Origin: Chitinophaga sp. HK235
GTDB lineage: Bacteria > Bacteroidota > Bacteroidia > Chitinophagales > Chitinophagaceae
Length of the DNA: 64,000 nt
Assembly (NCBI RefSeq): GCF_018255755.1
Contig: NZ_CP073766.1
Location: 6,756,501 to 6,820,500, forward strand
Direction: 5' to 3'
The translations under genes and the position numbers were made by a program. The notes below the pieces were generated by a model. That model did not search any database. It saw only the letters and a program-made list of their open reading frames with translations, and was not told the DNA's origin. Below, in pieces: positions 54,546-63,957 of the stretch; position 1 is the first letter of the stretch; each line of letters begins with the position of its first letter.

Positions 54546-54576
54546 CGGCGGTTTTAAAAAAATAAAACAAACTAAA

Positions 54577-54813
54577 ATGAAAAAAGTATTTGTATTTGCA
54601 ATCGCAGCTGGTATGTTCTTCGTAGCTTGTAACGGTGGTAGCACTCCTGCTGCTGATTCTACTGCTACAACTGTAGACACTATGAACGCTGCTCCTGCTG
54701 CAACTCCAGCTGTTGATTCTGCTGCTGCTGCTGTAGCTCCTGCTGCTGACTCTGCTGCTGCTGTTGCTGCTCCTGCTGCTGACTCAGCTGCTGCTGCTCA
54801 CCCTGCTAAGTAA
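54577..54813 (+). CDS. Small Ala/Pro-rich lipoprotein
   Basis: The start at ATG 54577 fits the strong promoter and gives a lipoprotein signal (MKKVFVFAIAAGMFFVAC, Cys 18). The 78-residue precursor then consists almost only of Ala, Pro, Asp, Ser, Thr and Val, with repeats of PAADSAAA encoded by GCT-rich tandem units. Such proteins are probably extended and surface or periplasmic. No function is known. Codon use is strikingly uniform (GCT), suggesting high expression. Confidence 0.75.
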   Translation: MKKVFVFAIAAGMFFVACNGGSTPAADSTATTVDTMNAAPAATPAVDSAAAAVAPAADSAAAVAAPAADSAAAAHPAK

Positions 54814-54850
54814 TTTCGATTTATTTTCGATAAATTCTTGCAAGAACAAA

Positions 54851-54880
54851 AAGGCCGATTGCTTAGCAATCGGCTTTTTT
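54851..54880. terminator. Terminator after the Ala-rich lipoprotein gene
   Basis: GCCGATTGC pairs with GCAATCGGC around a 3-base loop, followed by six T, with an A run on the other side. It may also serve the convergent SirB1-like gene. Confidence 0.92.
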
Positions 54881-54905
54881 GTTTGAATATCATTCAGGAA
54901 AATCC

Positions 54906-55778
54906 CTATTCTTCCAGTATGGATGCCAGGTTATTCAGCTCATCCTGGCGGTAAGCATCTTTATCATCCCGGAAACACTTGGCCAGCTCCTCCAGCAGGT
55001 ACTGGATGATCCGCTTGTTGGACTGTGGCTTGAAATAGGAGGGTACAGAAGGAACGGAAACCCTTTTCAGGTAAGTGTCCACGTCTTGCTGGGTATAGAT
55101 CTGCCCTTGTATGGGATCTATGAAAAACAGGATGCGCTGGTCTTCAGGCTCTACCGGCTCATCAAAATCCACAAAAGTATCAAAGTAGGCCAGAATAAAC
55201 TGCCGGGGAATATTAACGGCATATACCGGCAAGTCCAGCATGGAACAGAGACTTTGATAGATGATCCCATTGGTGAGGGGATTACCTTTCTTAGACTCTA
55301 TTACCTGGTTGATGAAAAACTGATTTTTCCGCTGGTACGACATCTCTTCTCCCTTTAGCCCGAAATAATTGTAAATCATGCTGTTGAGTACATTGATTTT
55401 TTCGAGTGGAGTGAGATAGTTGTTAAGCTCCAGCCAGATATTACGTTTGATACGTTCAATTTCGTTGAGCACCTGGGAAGGCATCAGATCAGGAAACTGG
55501 TATTTGGCAGCCAGTATGGCGCCCTGCAGCAGATCCTGCATATCCGATAAGCCCCATACACGCAAGGCTGCCTGGAGATCCTGGTAATGGACCCGGTGAA
55601 TCAGCAGTTCTATCCGTTCCTGTATGGCTTCGTCAATAGTATTCTCCCACAAATTCTCCAGATTGGGAATAATATCCTTACCGTACAATAATATTTTATT
55701 GGCGACAGTATCGAATACTTCCTGATCGGGGTCATCCAACAGGTGGAACAAAGCATTTATTTCCTTGTTTTCATGCAT
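54906..55778 (-). CDS. SirB1/transglutaminase-like family protein
   Basis: The 290-residue protein resembles the SirB1_N transglutaminase-like family, with the segment MIYNYFGLKGEEMSYQ, ESKKGNPLTNGIIYQSLCSML and VYAVNIPRQFILAYF. The N-terminal 90 residues look like helical repeats. Family members have unclear biochemical roles. It lies 23 bases after topA on the same strand, so the two are likely co-transcribed. Confidence 0.82.
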   Translation of the reverse strand: MHENKEINALFHLLDDPDQEVFDTVANKILLYGKDIIPNLENLWENTIDEAIQERIELLIHRVHYQDLQAALRVWGLSDMQDLLQGAILAAKYQFPDLMPSQVLNEIERIKRNIWLELNNYLTPLEKINVLNSMIYNYFGLKGEEMSYQRKNQFFINQVIESKKGNPLTNGIIYQSLCSMLDLPVYAVNIPRQFILAYFDTFVDFDEPVEPEDQRILFFIDPIQGQIYTQQDVDTYLKRVSVPSVPSYFKPQSNKRIIQYLLEELAKCFRDDKDAYRQDELNNLASILEE

Positions 55779-55801
55779 AGTGATATACGGGTCCGTCCGG
55801 G

Positions 55802-58156
55802 TTATTCCGCTTTTTTCTTCCTGGGCGGAGCCTTTTTCTTGGGAGGATTGGCCTTAGCTTCTTCAATGATGGCTTTGGCTTCTTCCACAGTCAGGTCAGC
55901 GGCATTATCAATTTTTTCCTTCGGAATCTTATAGTTTTTAAGTCCCTGTTTGATGTAGGGGCCATAAGGTCCTTTCAGTATCTGAATCTTCTCTTTCTCA
56001 AATATCTTGATGGTACGTTCGTCTTTGGCTGTCCTTTTCTCAACGATCAGCGGCGCGATTTCGTCCAGCTCCACCGTGTAGGGGTCCATTTCCTTTTTCA
56101 GGGAATAGAACTTTTTATCGTGCTGGGCGTAAGGACCAAAGCGGCCGATATTGATCACTACATCCGAATCTTCAAACTGTCCGAGGGTACGGGGCAGTCT
56201 GAACAGCTCCATGGCCTCTTCCAGGGAGATGGTTTCAATGCTCTGGGTAGCTTTCAGTTTGGCGAAGCGGGGTTTTTCCTCATCTTCTACCTTGCCGATC
56301 TGAATCATGGGGCCGTAGCGTCCCATACGGGCCACAATCGGTTTGCCGGTAGACTCTTCTACACCCAGCTGACGTTCCCCTTTTACGCGTTCTGCGTGCT
56401 CCAGGGTGTTTTCTACATCCTTATGGAAAGGCGTATAGAACTCTCCCAGCATTTTGTTCCACACCTTCTTGCCGTTGGCGATTTCATCGAACTCCTCTTC
56501 AATTTTGGCGGTAAAACCGTAGTCCATCACGGAATTGAAGTATTGGTTGAGGAAATCGGTTACGATCATGCCCAGATCAGTGGGGAAAAGTTTGGATTTT
56601 TCCGCACCGGTATTTTCGGCATCGGTCTGGTGAGTGATTTTATCTTCTTTCAGAATGAGGATACGGAATTCCCTTTTTACGCCTTCTTTGTCCCTTTTTT
56701 CCACATAACCACGTTTCTGGATGGTGGTGATGGTAGGGGCGTAGGTAGAAGGACGGCCGATACCCAGTTCTTCCAGCTTTTTAACGAGGCTGGCTTCTGT
56801 ATAGCGGGGGGCAGGACGGGAGAATCTTTCGGTGGCTTTCATCTCCCTGAGGTCCAGGGCCTGTTTCACGGCCAGCGGCGGCAGTGATCCTTCCTGAGCA
56901 TCTTCTTCGTTGATATCTTCATCATCGTGGCTTTCCATGTATACTTTCAGGAAGCCGTCAAATTTCAATACTTCACCGCTGGCAGTCAGCTCTTCGTTGT
57001 TGGTGGAGATACTGATTTTAGCGATGGTTTTTTCCAGTTCAGCGTCTGCCATCTGGCTGGCGATGGTACGTTTCCAGATCAGTTCATACAGTTTGCGGGT
57101 ATCGCTGTCATCTACAGTGGTGTTTTCCATGTAGGTAGGGCGGATCGCTTCGTGCGCTTCCTGGGCAGACTCGTTTTTATTTTTGAATTTGCGATACTGA
57201 TGGTAGCGGTCGCCAAAGCTGGTTTTGATAGCTTTTTCTATTTCCGCCACAGCTGTGTCCGACAGGTTGACGGAGTCAGTACGCATGTAGGTGATAAAAC
57301 CGCTTTCATACAGTTTCTGGGCCAGCAGCATGGTTTTAGATACGCTATATCCCAGTTTGCGGCTGGCTTCCTGTTGCAGGGTAGAAGTGGTAAAAGGGGC
57401 GGCAGGTGATTTTTTGCCGGGTTTTACCTGTATGTCTTTAACGGTATAGGCTGCTTTTACACATTCCTGGAGGAATTTGTTGGCATCTTCCGCCGTTTTG
57501 AACTTATTAGGTCCTTCTGCTTTGAAGGATATGTTCTTGCCATTGATATCTTTTCCGGTGAACCAGGCTTCTACCTTAAAGGTGCTGACAGCGGTAAAGC
57601 CGTTGATTTCCCTTTCCCTTTCAACGATCAGTCGTACGGCTACAGATTGTACGCGGCCGGCAGAGAGCGAGTTACGCATGCTCATTTTCCGCCATAACAC
57701 CGGGGATAATTCAAAACCCACAATCCTGTCTAGTATACGGCGTGCCTGTTGGGCGTTTACGCGGTCCATATCCACCCGGCGCGGATGCTGTACCGCATTT
57801 TCGATGGCCGGTTTGGTAATTTCATGGAATACAATACGTTTGGTTTCACCCGGATCGAGCCCCAGCACCTCGCACAAATGCCATGAAATGGCTTCCCCTT
57901 CACGGTCCTCATCCGTTGCCAGCCAAACCTCATCGGTTTCCTTAGCCAGCTTCTTCAGGTCTTTTACGACCTTTTCTTTATCTTCCGGTATTACATATTT
58001 AGGCTTGAAGTTATTTTCAATGTCTATCCCCATGTCGTCCTTCTCCAGGTCACGGATGTGGCCGAAGCAGGATTTGACTTCAAAGTCCTTGCCCAGAATT
58101 TTTTCAATGGTCTTGGCCTTTGCCGGGGACTCAACTATAACTAAATTTTTTGCCAT
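55802..58156 (-). CDS. topA: DNA topoisomerase I
   Basis: Type IA topoisomerase that relaxes negative supercoils. The 784-residue protein has a Toprim domain (LVIVESPAKAKTIEKILG at the start, DEDREGEAI near residue 82), and the catalytic Tyr 290 in GFITYMRTDS. The C-terminal part replaces the zinc ribbons of E. coli TopA with several GRYGPMIQIG/GRFGPYAQ-type repeats and ends in a basic tail (KKKAPPRKKKAE). This organisation is usual in Bacteroidota. Confidence 0.97.
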   Translation of the reverse strand: MAKNLVIVESPAKAKTIEKILGKDFEVKSCFGHIRDLEKDDMGIDIENNFKPKYVIPEDKEKVVKDLKKLAKETDEVWLATDEDREGEAISWHLCEVLGLDPGETKRIVFHEITKPAIENAVQHPRRVDMDRVNAQQARRILDRIVGFELSPVLWRKMSMRNSLSAGRVQSVAVRLIVEREREINGFTAVSTFKVEAWFTGKDINGKNISFKAEGPNKFKTAEDANKFLQECVKAAYTVKDIQVKPGKKSPAAPFTTSTLQQEASRKLGYSVSKTMLLAQKLYESGFITYMRTDSVNLSDTAVAEIEKAIKTSFGDRYHQYRKFKNKNESAQEAHEAIRPTYMENTTVDDSDTRKLYELIWKRTIASQMADAELEKTIAKISISTNNEELTASGEVLKFDGFLKVYMESHDDEDINEEDAQEGSLPPLAVKQALDLREMKATERFSRPAPRYTEASLVKKLEELGIGRPSTYAPTITTIQKRGYVEKRDKEGVKREFRILILKEDKITHQTDAENTGAEKSKLFPTDLGMIVTDFLNQYFNSVMDYGFTAKIEEEFDEIANGKKVWNKMLGEFYTPFHKDVENTLEHAERVKGERQLGVEESTGKPIVARMGRYGPMIQIGKVEDEEKPRFAKLKATQSIETISLEEAMELFRLPRTLGQFEDSDVVINIGRFGPYAQHDKKFYSLKKEMDPYTVELDEIAPLIVEKRTAKDERTIKIFEKEKIQILKGPYGPYIKQGLKNYKIPKEKIDNAADLTVEEAKAIIEEAKANPPKKKAPPRKKKAE

Positions 58157-58400
58157 GTAAGCTTCTTTAATGTGCTGCTAAATACGTAAAAAAACGTAAA
58201 ATAAATACTAATAGGATTTTGCAATTATATAAAAGTACCTTCAAAATAAAAAATAAGGCCCCTTTAAACCATAAAGTTACGAATAATGAATGTTGAAATA
58301 AGCATGCTGAATGCAAGCGCAGGCAAATGATCATCCATTATTAATTATTCATTATTTACAAATTGTAATTTGTAATCCGCAATTAATCATAAATTTACTT

Positions 58401-59162
58401 ATGGACATTGTAATAATTGGAACCGGGAATGTGGCCCATTGTTTTGGCCAGCTGCTGAAACTGAATGGGCACCAGGTGATACAGGTGCTGAGCCGCCATA
58501 TAGACCATGCCCGGGACCTGGGGGAAATGCTCAATGCCCCCTACACCGATGATTTAACGGATATAAATATGAATGCGGATGTTTATCTCCTGGCCGTCAG
58601 CGATGCCGCCATCCCGGAACTGAATGATCAGCTCCGCCTGGGCAAACGGATCGTAGCCCATACGGCAGGGGCCGTACCACTCAGCGCCATCTCCCGCATA
58701 TCTGTCAATACCGGCGTATTATACCCTTTACAATCCATCCGTAAGGAACTCAAAACCTACCCGCCTATCCCGGTTATGCTGGAAGCAGGCAATGATGACG
58801 TACTCAGGCGTTTGCAGGCGCTGGCTGGCAGTATTGCCTCCCGTATTGCCATAGCAGACTCAACCCAGCGACTGAAATACCATCTCACCGCAGTGTTGTG
58901 CAACAACTTCACCAACCATCTTTTTGCCGAAGCCAAAGCTTATTGTGAGAAGGAGCAGCTGGACTTCACCCTGTTGCAACCTATTATTAAGGAGACTTTC
59001 GACCGGCTGGAGAAGTATGCTCCGGAAACGGTACAGACCGGTCCGGCCCTCCGTAAGGACAACGCTACCATGGACTTGCACCGTTCCCTCCTGGCTGATA
59101 ATGAACATCTCTTACGGGTATACGAAGTGCTGAGTGAAGCCATCTACCGGCTGCATCATTAA
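58401..59162 (+). CDS. Rossmann-like/DUF2520 dehydrogenase-like protein
   Basis: I start at ATG 58401 (MDIVIIGTGNVAHCFGQLL), because the frame upstream to 58311 is not protein-like. The 253-residue protein has an NADP-binding GTGNVA motif and a DUF2520 C-terminal domain (CNNFTNHLFAEAKAYCE). It is related to pyrroline-5-carboxylate and ketopantoate reductases, but the substrate is unknown. It is the first gene of a rightward run with kdsC-like, ubiA-like and maf genes. The 244 bases between it and topA show no clear element. Confidence 0.85.
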   Translation: MDIVIIGTGNVAHCFGQLLKLNGHQVIQVLSRHIDHARDLGEMLNAPYTDDLTDINMNADVYLLAVSDAAIPELNDQLRLGKRIVAHTAGAVPLSAISRISVNTGVLYPLQSIRKELKTYPPIPVMLEAGNDDVLRRLQALAGSIASRIAIADSTQRLKYHLTAVLCNNFTNHLFAEAKAYCEKEQLDFTLLQPIIKETFDRLEKYAPETVQTGPALRKDNATMDLHRSLLADNEHLLRVYEVLSEAIYRLHH

Positions 59163-59244
59163 TCATAAGTAGTGTAACATCCCCGCACAATTCAATTTGT
59201 TATCTGTAATTGCTATTTTTGGGGCCGTTACAGAAAAATTCTAC

Positions 59245-59766
59245 ATGAATATATTAGCTTTATTTAAACCTATTACCACTTTTGTCCTGGATGTGGATGG
59301 TGTTTTGACGGATGGAACGTTGCAGCTGCTGCCCGGCGGGGAAATGTCGCGCAAAATGAATATCAAAGACGGCTATGCCTTACAGCTGGCGGTCAAAAAG
59401 GGTTACCGTGTGGTGATCATCTCCGGTGGAAAATCGGAGAGCGTGGTAAGTCGCCTGCAGGGACTGGGCATCAAAGATATCTATACCGGTATTCACGATA
59501 AAAAGGAAAAACTGCAGGATTATGTATTTGAGCATGATCTTGCCTGGAACGAGATCCTGTATATGGGAGATGATATACCGGATTACCAGGTGATGCAGCT
59601 GGTGGCGCTGCCGGTTTGTCCGGCAGATGCGGTACCGGAAATAAAAAGCATCTCCAGATATGTATCACCGGTACCGGGTGGCCATGGCTGCGTACGGGAA
59701 GTGATCGAAAAAGTACTGAAGCTGAATAACCACTGGCTGATGGACGAAGGCATAGCATCGAAATAA
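59245..59766 (+). CDS. kdsC: KdsC-type HAD phosphatase (KDO-8-phosphate phosphatase-like)
   Basis: ATG 59245 gives a 173-residue protein, the normal KdsC length; the frame extends to a TTG at 59197. HAD motif I is VLDVDGVLTDG, motif II lies in IISGGKSESV and motif IV in MGDDIPDYQVM. In lipopolysaccharide synthesis it would remove phosphate from KDO-8-P. The related 9-carbon sugar phosphatases look alike, so the exact substrate is inferred. Confidence 0.9.
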   Translation: MNILALFKPITTFVLDVDGVLTDGTLQLLPGGEMSRKMNIKDGYALQLAVKKGYRVVIISGGKSESVVSRLQGLGIKDIYTGIHDKKEKLQDYVFEHDLAWNEILYMGDDIPDYQVMQLVALPVCPADAVPEIKSISRYVSPVPGGHGCVREVIEKVLKLNNHWLMDEGIASK

Positions 59767-59777
59767 AACACTACACT

Positions 59778-60719
59778 ATGAAACTCTGGGCTGCATTTTT
59801 TAAACTGGTGAGATATCCCAATCTCATATATATTGCCCTAACCCAGTTTTTGCTGCAATATTGCGTGGTAGCACCTGTATTGCACAGCACCGGTGAAGAA
59901 CCGTCACTTTCTGTGCCGCAGTTCATTCTGTTGAGCCTTTCTACCGTGCTGATTGCTGCCGCGGGCTATATTATCAATGATTATTTTGATATCAACATTG
60001 ATATTGTCAACAAGCCCGATAAAATGGTGCTGGATAAAATCATCAGCCGCCGCTGGGCAATGGCCTGGCATACCATATTTAATATGGCCGGTGTGTCACT
60101 GGGTTTTATCGTAGCCTGGAAAACAGGCCAGATCTATCTGGGCTTTACCCAGGTGATCTGCTCCCTGCTGTTGTGGTTTTACTCCACTTCCTTTAAAAGG
60201 CAGGTACTGATCGGCAACGTGGTGATCTCCCTGCTGACCGCCTTATCGGTGGTAGTAGTGGGCTTTTACGAGAAACAGATCTACGAAAGCTTTGAGGCCA
60301 TCATGTCTCCTTCCGGAAGGAAACTGATACAGATCATTGGTGTGTATGCGTTGTTTGCCTTTATCATTTCCATGATAAGGGAAATTGTGAAAGACCTGGA
60401 AGATATGATCGGTGACAGTAAAGACGGTTGCCGTACAATCCCCATCATCTGGGGCGTGCTGCCGGCCAAACGCCTGTGCAACATCCTGCTGTTGCTGCTG
60501 CAGATAACCATTGTCGCGGTGGAAGTAAGGGTATGGATATTGGGTTGGTATGGTGCCATTATTTACCTGTTGCTGTTTGTGCAGTTGCCCTGCATTTACG
60601 TTTACTGGCTGTTGAAGAAGGCACACCTGGCGGCACATTACCACAAGGTGAGTTCCATTGTAAAGCTGGTGATGCTGACGGGTATTTTATCCATGATATT
60701 TTTTAAACTTTTGTTATAG
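59778..60719 (+). CDS. UbiA-family prenyltransferase
   Basis: The 313-residue membrane protein has about eight hydrophobic helices and the two Asp-rich prenyl-diphosphate sites, NDYFDINIDIVNKPDK (about residues 68-83) and DLEDMIGDSKDG. The arrangement resembles geranylgeranylglycerol-phosphate synthase-type UbiA proteins found in Bacteroidota next to maf, but the acceptor is not known. The stop codon abuts the maf start. Confidence 0.88.
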   Translation: MKLWAAFFKLVRYPNLIYIALTQFLLQYCVVAPVLHSTGEEPSLSVPQFILLSLSTVLIAAAGYIINDYFDINIDIVNKPDKMVLDKIISRRWAMAWHTIFNMAGVSLGFIVAWKTGQIYLGFTQVICSLLLWFYSTSFKRQVLIGNVVISLLTALSVVVVGFYEKQIYESFEAIMSPSGRKLIQIIGVYALFAFIISMIREIVKDLEDMIGDSKDGCRTIPIIWGVLPAKRLCNILLLLLQITIVAVEVRVWILGWYGAIIYLLLFVQLPCIYVYWLLKKAHLAAHYHKVSSIVKLVMLTGILSMIFFKLLL

Positions 60720-61289
60720 ATGTATAAAGGCGCACCTGTTGTGCTGGCTTCCCAGTCGCCCCGCAGAAAACAGCTGCTGGAGCAGGCTGGCATCCCTTTC
60801 GAAGTGAAGGTGGTGGAAACAGCAGAAACTTATCCTCCCGGGCTGGCTATAGAGCAGATTCCCATTCATATTGCAGAGCAGAAGGCGGAAGCCGTGATGG
60901 CGCTATGTACGCCGCAGGACATTGTGATTGCGGCTGATACGGTGGTGGTGCTGGATGATACCATCATCGGCAAACCCAAAGACCGGGAAGACGCTATCCG
61001 TATCCTGACTGCGCTGAGCGGCCGGGAACATCGGGTGATCACCGGAGTGGTGATCCGCCGCAATGGAGTGGAGACAGCTTTCTCCCAAACAACTACCGTA
61101 CATTTTAAGCCTCTCACCCCTGATCAGGTGAGTTATTATGTAGATAATTTCAAACCCTACGATAAGGCCGGTGCTTATGCGATCCAGGAATGGATCGGCG
61201 CGGTGGGCATCGACAGCATCCATGGCTGTTTTTACAATGTAATGGGACTGCCGGTGAGCAGGGTCGTGGAAGAACTCAGCAAGTATTAA
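60720..61289 (+). CDS. maf: Maf-family nucleotide pyrophosphatase
   Basis: The 189-residue protein begins VVLASQSPRRKQLLEQAGI, the Maf signature, and contains IAADTVVVLDD and KPYDKAGAYAIQEW. Maf proteins hydrolyse non-canonical or canonical NTPs (often dTTP/UTP). It starts directly after the ubiA-like stop and ends the operon. Confidence 0.94.
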   Translation: MYKGAPVVLASQSPRRKQLLEQAGIPFEVKVVETAETYPPGLAIEQIPIHIAEQKAEAVMALCTPQDIVIAADTVVVLDDTIIGKPKDREDAIRILTALSGREHRVITGVVIRRNGVETAFSQTTTVHFKPLTPDQVSYYVDNFKPYDKAGAYAIQEWIGAVGIDSIHGCFYNVMGLPVSRVVEELSKY

Positions 61290-61297
61290 AAATCAGA

Positions 61298-61325
61298 GAG
61301 GCTGTCCCGTAATGGAGACAGCCTC
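61298..61325. terminator. Terminator between maf and homoserine dehydrogenase genes
   Basis: GAGGCTGTC pairs with GACAGCCTC around a 10-base loop, between convergent genes. It shares a 14-base segment with the ssb terminator. Confidence 0.82.
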
Positions 61326-61370
61326 ATATATAATTATAATGGTTGGTTCGTGCCGGTAGGCACCAATATC

Positions 61371-62552
61371 TTACTCGAGAACTAACAGGTTTACATCTTT
61401 CTTTTTCAGCCATCCGCCTTCTTTCAGTTTTTGCAGGTTGATGGTTCCCACCACATATCTCCATTCAGGCGATTCATACTTTTCAGAGATATTGAAAAAT
61501 TCTGTCAGGTCTACCTGGTCAGGTGTTTTATAGCGCAGGTATACTTTCAGCTTCACGTCGTTGGAGAAGTTGGGCTGGTTGTTTTGTTTGATTTTTTTGT
61601 ATTCGTAGCGGTAGTTGTACAGCAGGGCAGAGATGTCGGAGAGAACGGCGCTGCCGGTGGCGGTACCGCCGGCACCTTTACCTACGAAGAACTGTTTGTC
61701 GGTGAAGGCACTTTCCAGGAGGATGCCGTTGTATTCGTTGTACACGTCGAAGAGCAGGTTGTGTTCCTTTACCAGGTGTGGTAATACATAGGAGTACACG
61801 CTTCCGTTCTGGCGGCGGCATTGTGCGATCAGTTTGATGGTACAGTTACGTTGTTTGGCGAACTGTATATCGAAGTCATTGAGATGATGGATACCGAAGT
61901 TGAACACTTCTTCGGGTTTTACGAAAGTACCGAAGGCGTGGAGGAGGAGGATAACGATTTTAAATTTGGGATCGTATCCTTCGATATCGAGGCTGGGGTC
62001 TGTTTCGGCGAAGCCCAGATCCTGCGCCTGTTTGAGGGCGGTATCAAAGCTGAGGTTTTCTTCGAATATTTTGGTGAGGATATAATTCGTAGAGCCGTTA
62101 CAGATACCTTCCACCGCGTTGAGGAGGTCGTTATCGTAATATTCTTCCAGGTTGCGGATGATGGGAATACTGGCGCAGCTGGACGCTTCATACAGGAAAG
62201 GCACTCTATGAGCTGACTGGAGTTCGTACAGGGCAGGCAGGTTTTCAGCGATCATACGTTTGCTGGCGCTTACTACGGCTTTACCGTTGCGGAGCGCGGT
62301 GCTTACGATGTCGAAGGCCGCTTCTGTGTCGTTGATCAGCTCTACCACTACGTCAATAGTAGGATCTTCGAGGATTTCATTTTTATCGGTCGTAAAATAG
62401 CTGTTGTCGATAGGTCTTGATTTGTTAGGGTCTTTAATGCAGATCTTTTTGATGCGTGCATTAATACCTTTGGTCCTGTTCAAAACCTCGTACAGACCTT
62501 GTCCTACGACGCCGAAGCCGAAAATACCCAGATTGATGATCTTGTTTTCCAT
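61371..62552 (-). CDS. hom: Homoserine dehydrogenase
   Basis: It converts aspartate semialdehyde to homoserine for Met and Thr synthesis. The 393-residue protein has the NAD(P) motif GFGVVGQGLYEVL, SASKRMIAENL with the Lys of the substrate site, CNGSTNYILTKI and GAGGTATGSAVLSDI. There is no clear regulatory ACT domain and no fused aspartokinase. It lies 80 bases downstream of the trans-sulfuration gene on the same strand. Confidence 0.94.
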   Translation of the reverse strand: MENKIINLGIFGFGVVGQGLYEVLNRTKGINARIKKICIKDPNKSRPIDNSYFTTDKNEILEDPTIDVVVELINDTEAAFDIVSTALRNGKAVVSASKRMIAENLPALYELQSAHRVPFLYEASSCASIPIIRNLEEYYDNDLLNAVEGICNGSTNYILTKIFEENLSFDTALKQAQDLGFAETDPSLDIEGYDPKFKIVILLLHAFGTFVKPEEVFNFGIHHLNDFDIQFAKQRNCTIKLIAQCRRQNGSVYSYVLPHLVKEHNLLFDVYNEYNGILLESAFTDKQFFVGKGAGGTATGSAVLSDISALLYNYRYEYKKIKQNNQPNFSNDVKLKVYLRYKTPDQVDLTEFFNISEKYESPEWRYVVGTINLQKLKEGGWLKKKDVNLLVLE

Positions 62553-62632
62553 ACTTTAGTACATAATTGGTTGGTGCTGTCAGCGTTCAGTGTTGAAGCG
62601 GCCTGTGGCGGCCTATAGCTGTGAGCTGACAG

Positions 62633-63811
62633 CTATTGTAAAACAGTGATTTGTTTGCCGGCTGGATGGTTTAGTTTATCCAGTGCCTGTTTGAGGTCGT
62701 TGATGAGGTCTTCCGCATCTTCGATCCCTACTGATAACCGGATGCAGGAGTCCTGCAGTCCTGTTTTTTTCCGGAATTCTTCCGGTATGTTGCGATGTGT
62801 CATAGTGGCCGGGTGGGCCAGCATACTTTTCACGCCGCCGAAGCTTTCCGCGAGTTTAAACAGCTTGGTAGCGTTGACGATGCGGATCGCGTTTTTGATA
62901 TTGTCGCTTTTGAGCGAGAAACTGACGAGTGCACCGTAGTTTTTCTGCTGTTTGCGGGCGATATGATGGTTTTTATGGGAGGCGAGTCCCGGATAATATA
63001 CTTTGTCTACTGCCGGATGCGCGGCCAGCCAGTTAGCGATGGTGCTGGCATTGCTGCATTGTTTTTCGAACCGGAGGTAGAGTGTTTCTATCCCGCGGAT
63101 GGTCAGCCAGGCTTCAAACGGACTCAGGATACTGCCGGAGATGTTCTGATTGTACCGGATCTGGTCTGCCAGGGCTTTGGAATTGACCACCACTAGTCCG
63201 GCGATCACATCACAGTGGCCGGCCAGGTATTTGGAGGCGCTGTGGATCACGATATCGGCGCCCAGTGTGAGCGGTTGCTGCAGCAGCGGGGTGCTGAAGG
63301 TATTGTCTACCGCCAGCAGTATATTATGTTGTTTGGCAATTTTGCTGATAGATTTGATATCAGAGACGCGCAAAGTAGGATTGGTAGGAGATTCCAGCCA
63401 GATGATGCGGGTATTGGGTGTGATGGCGGCCAATACTTTGTCGAGGTTGCTGGTGTCTACAAAATTTACTTTGATGCCAAAACGTTCGAACATGTGGTTG
63501 AAGATCTGGAAGATGCCACCATAGGTATCTTCCACGGCCATGATTTCGTCGCCGGATTTCAGCAGTTTGAGTACCGCGTCGATGGCAGACATGCCGCTGG
63601 CAAAGGCGAAGCCGGCATAACCTTCTTCCAGGCTACAGATGAGCTCTTCCAGTACTTTACGCGTGGGATTGTTGGCCCGCGAAAATTCAAAACCTTTATT
63701 GATGCCCGGTGATTCCTGCACAAAGGTGGATGTCTGATAGATAGGTACGGAAATCGCACCTGTCAGTTCATCTACCGGAATGCTATGAATCAGTTGTGTA
63801 GCTGTTTTCAT
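62633..63811 (-). CDS. Cystathionine gamma-synthase/lyase-family PLP enzyme
   Basis: The 392-residue protein is a Cys/Met-metabolism PLP enzyme with FASGMSAIDAVLKLL, WLESPTNPTLRVSDI, the Schiff-base Lys 194 in IHSASKYLAGHCDV and ESFGGVKSMLAHPATMTH. Gamma-synthase (MetB), beta-lyase (MetC) and gamma-lyase cannot be told apart safely from motifs. Placement before homoserine dehydrogenase argues for methionine synthesis (inference). No SAM riboswitch is visible upstream. Confidence 0.88.
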   Translation of the reverse strand: MKTATQLIHSIPVDELTGAISVPIYQTSTFVQESPGINKGFEFSRANNPTRKVLEELICSLEEGYAGFAFASGMSAIDAVLKLLKSGDEIMAVEDTYGGIFQIFNHMFERFGIKVNFVDTSNLDKVLAAITPNTRIIWLESPTNPTLRVSDIKSISKIAKQHNILLAVDNTFSTPLLQQPLTLGADIVIHSASKYLAGHCDVIAGLVVVNSKALADQIRYNQNISGSILSPFEAWLTIRGIETLYLRFEKQCSNASTIANWLAAHPAVDKVYYPGLASHKNHHIARKQQKNYGALVSFSLKSDNIKNAIRIVNATKLFKLAESFGGVKSMLAHPATMTHRNIPEEFRKKTGLQDSCIRLSVGIEDAEDLINDLKQALDKLNHPAGKQITVLQ

Positions 63812-63926
63812 GTTAATAAAATTTTAATGAAGTCACAAATAGTCATGCTATTACGTGCAACTTTATCATTAAAAATCTACTTAAACAACCTTATTTCCAG
63901 GAAGTGACGGGAGAGGGCAAAAAAAT

Positions 63927-63957
63927 AGCTCTTCCGGGTGTTGGAAGAGCTATTAAT
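63927..63957 (-). terminator. Terminator of a gene beyond the right edge
   Basis: AATAGCTCTTCC pairs perfectly with GGAAGAGCTATT around a 7-base loop, followed on the minus strand by seven T. A minus-strand frame ending ISWQR then TAA at 63981-63983 is probably the end of the gene to the right, but only five codons are visible. Confidence 0.75.
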
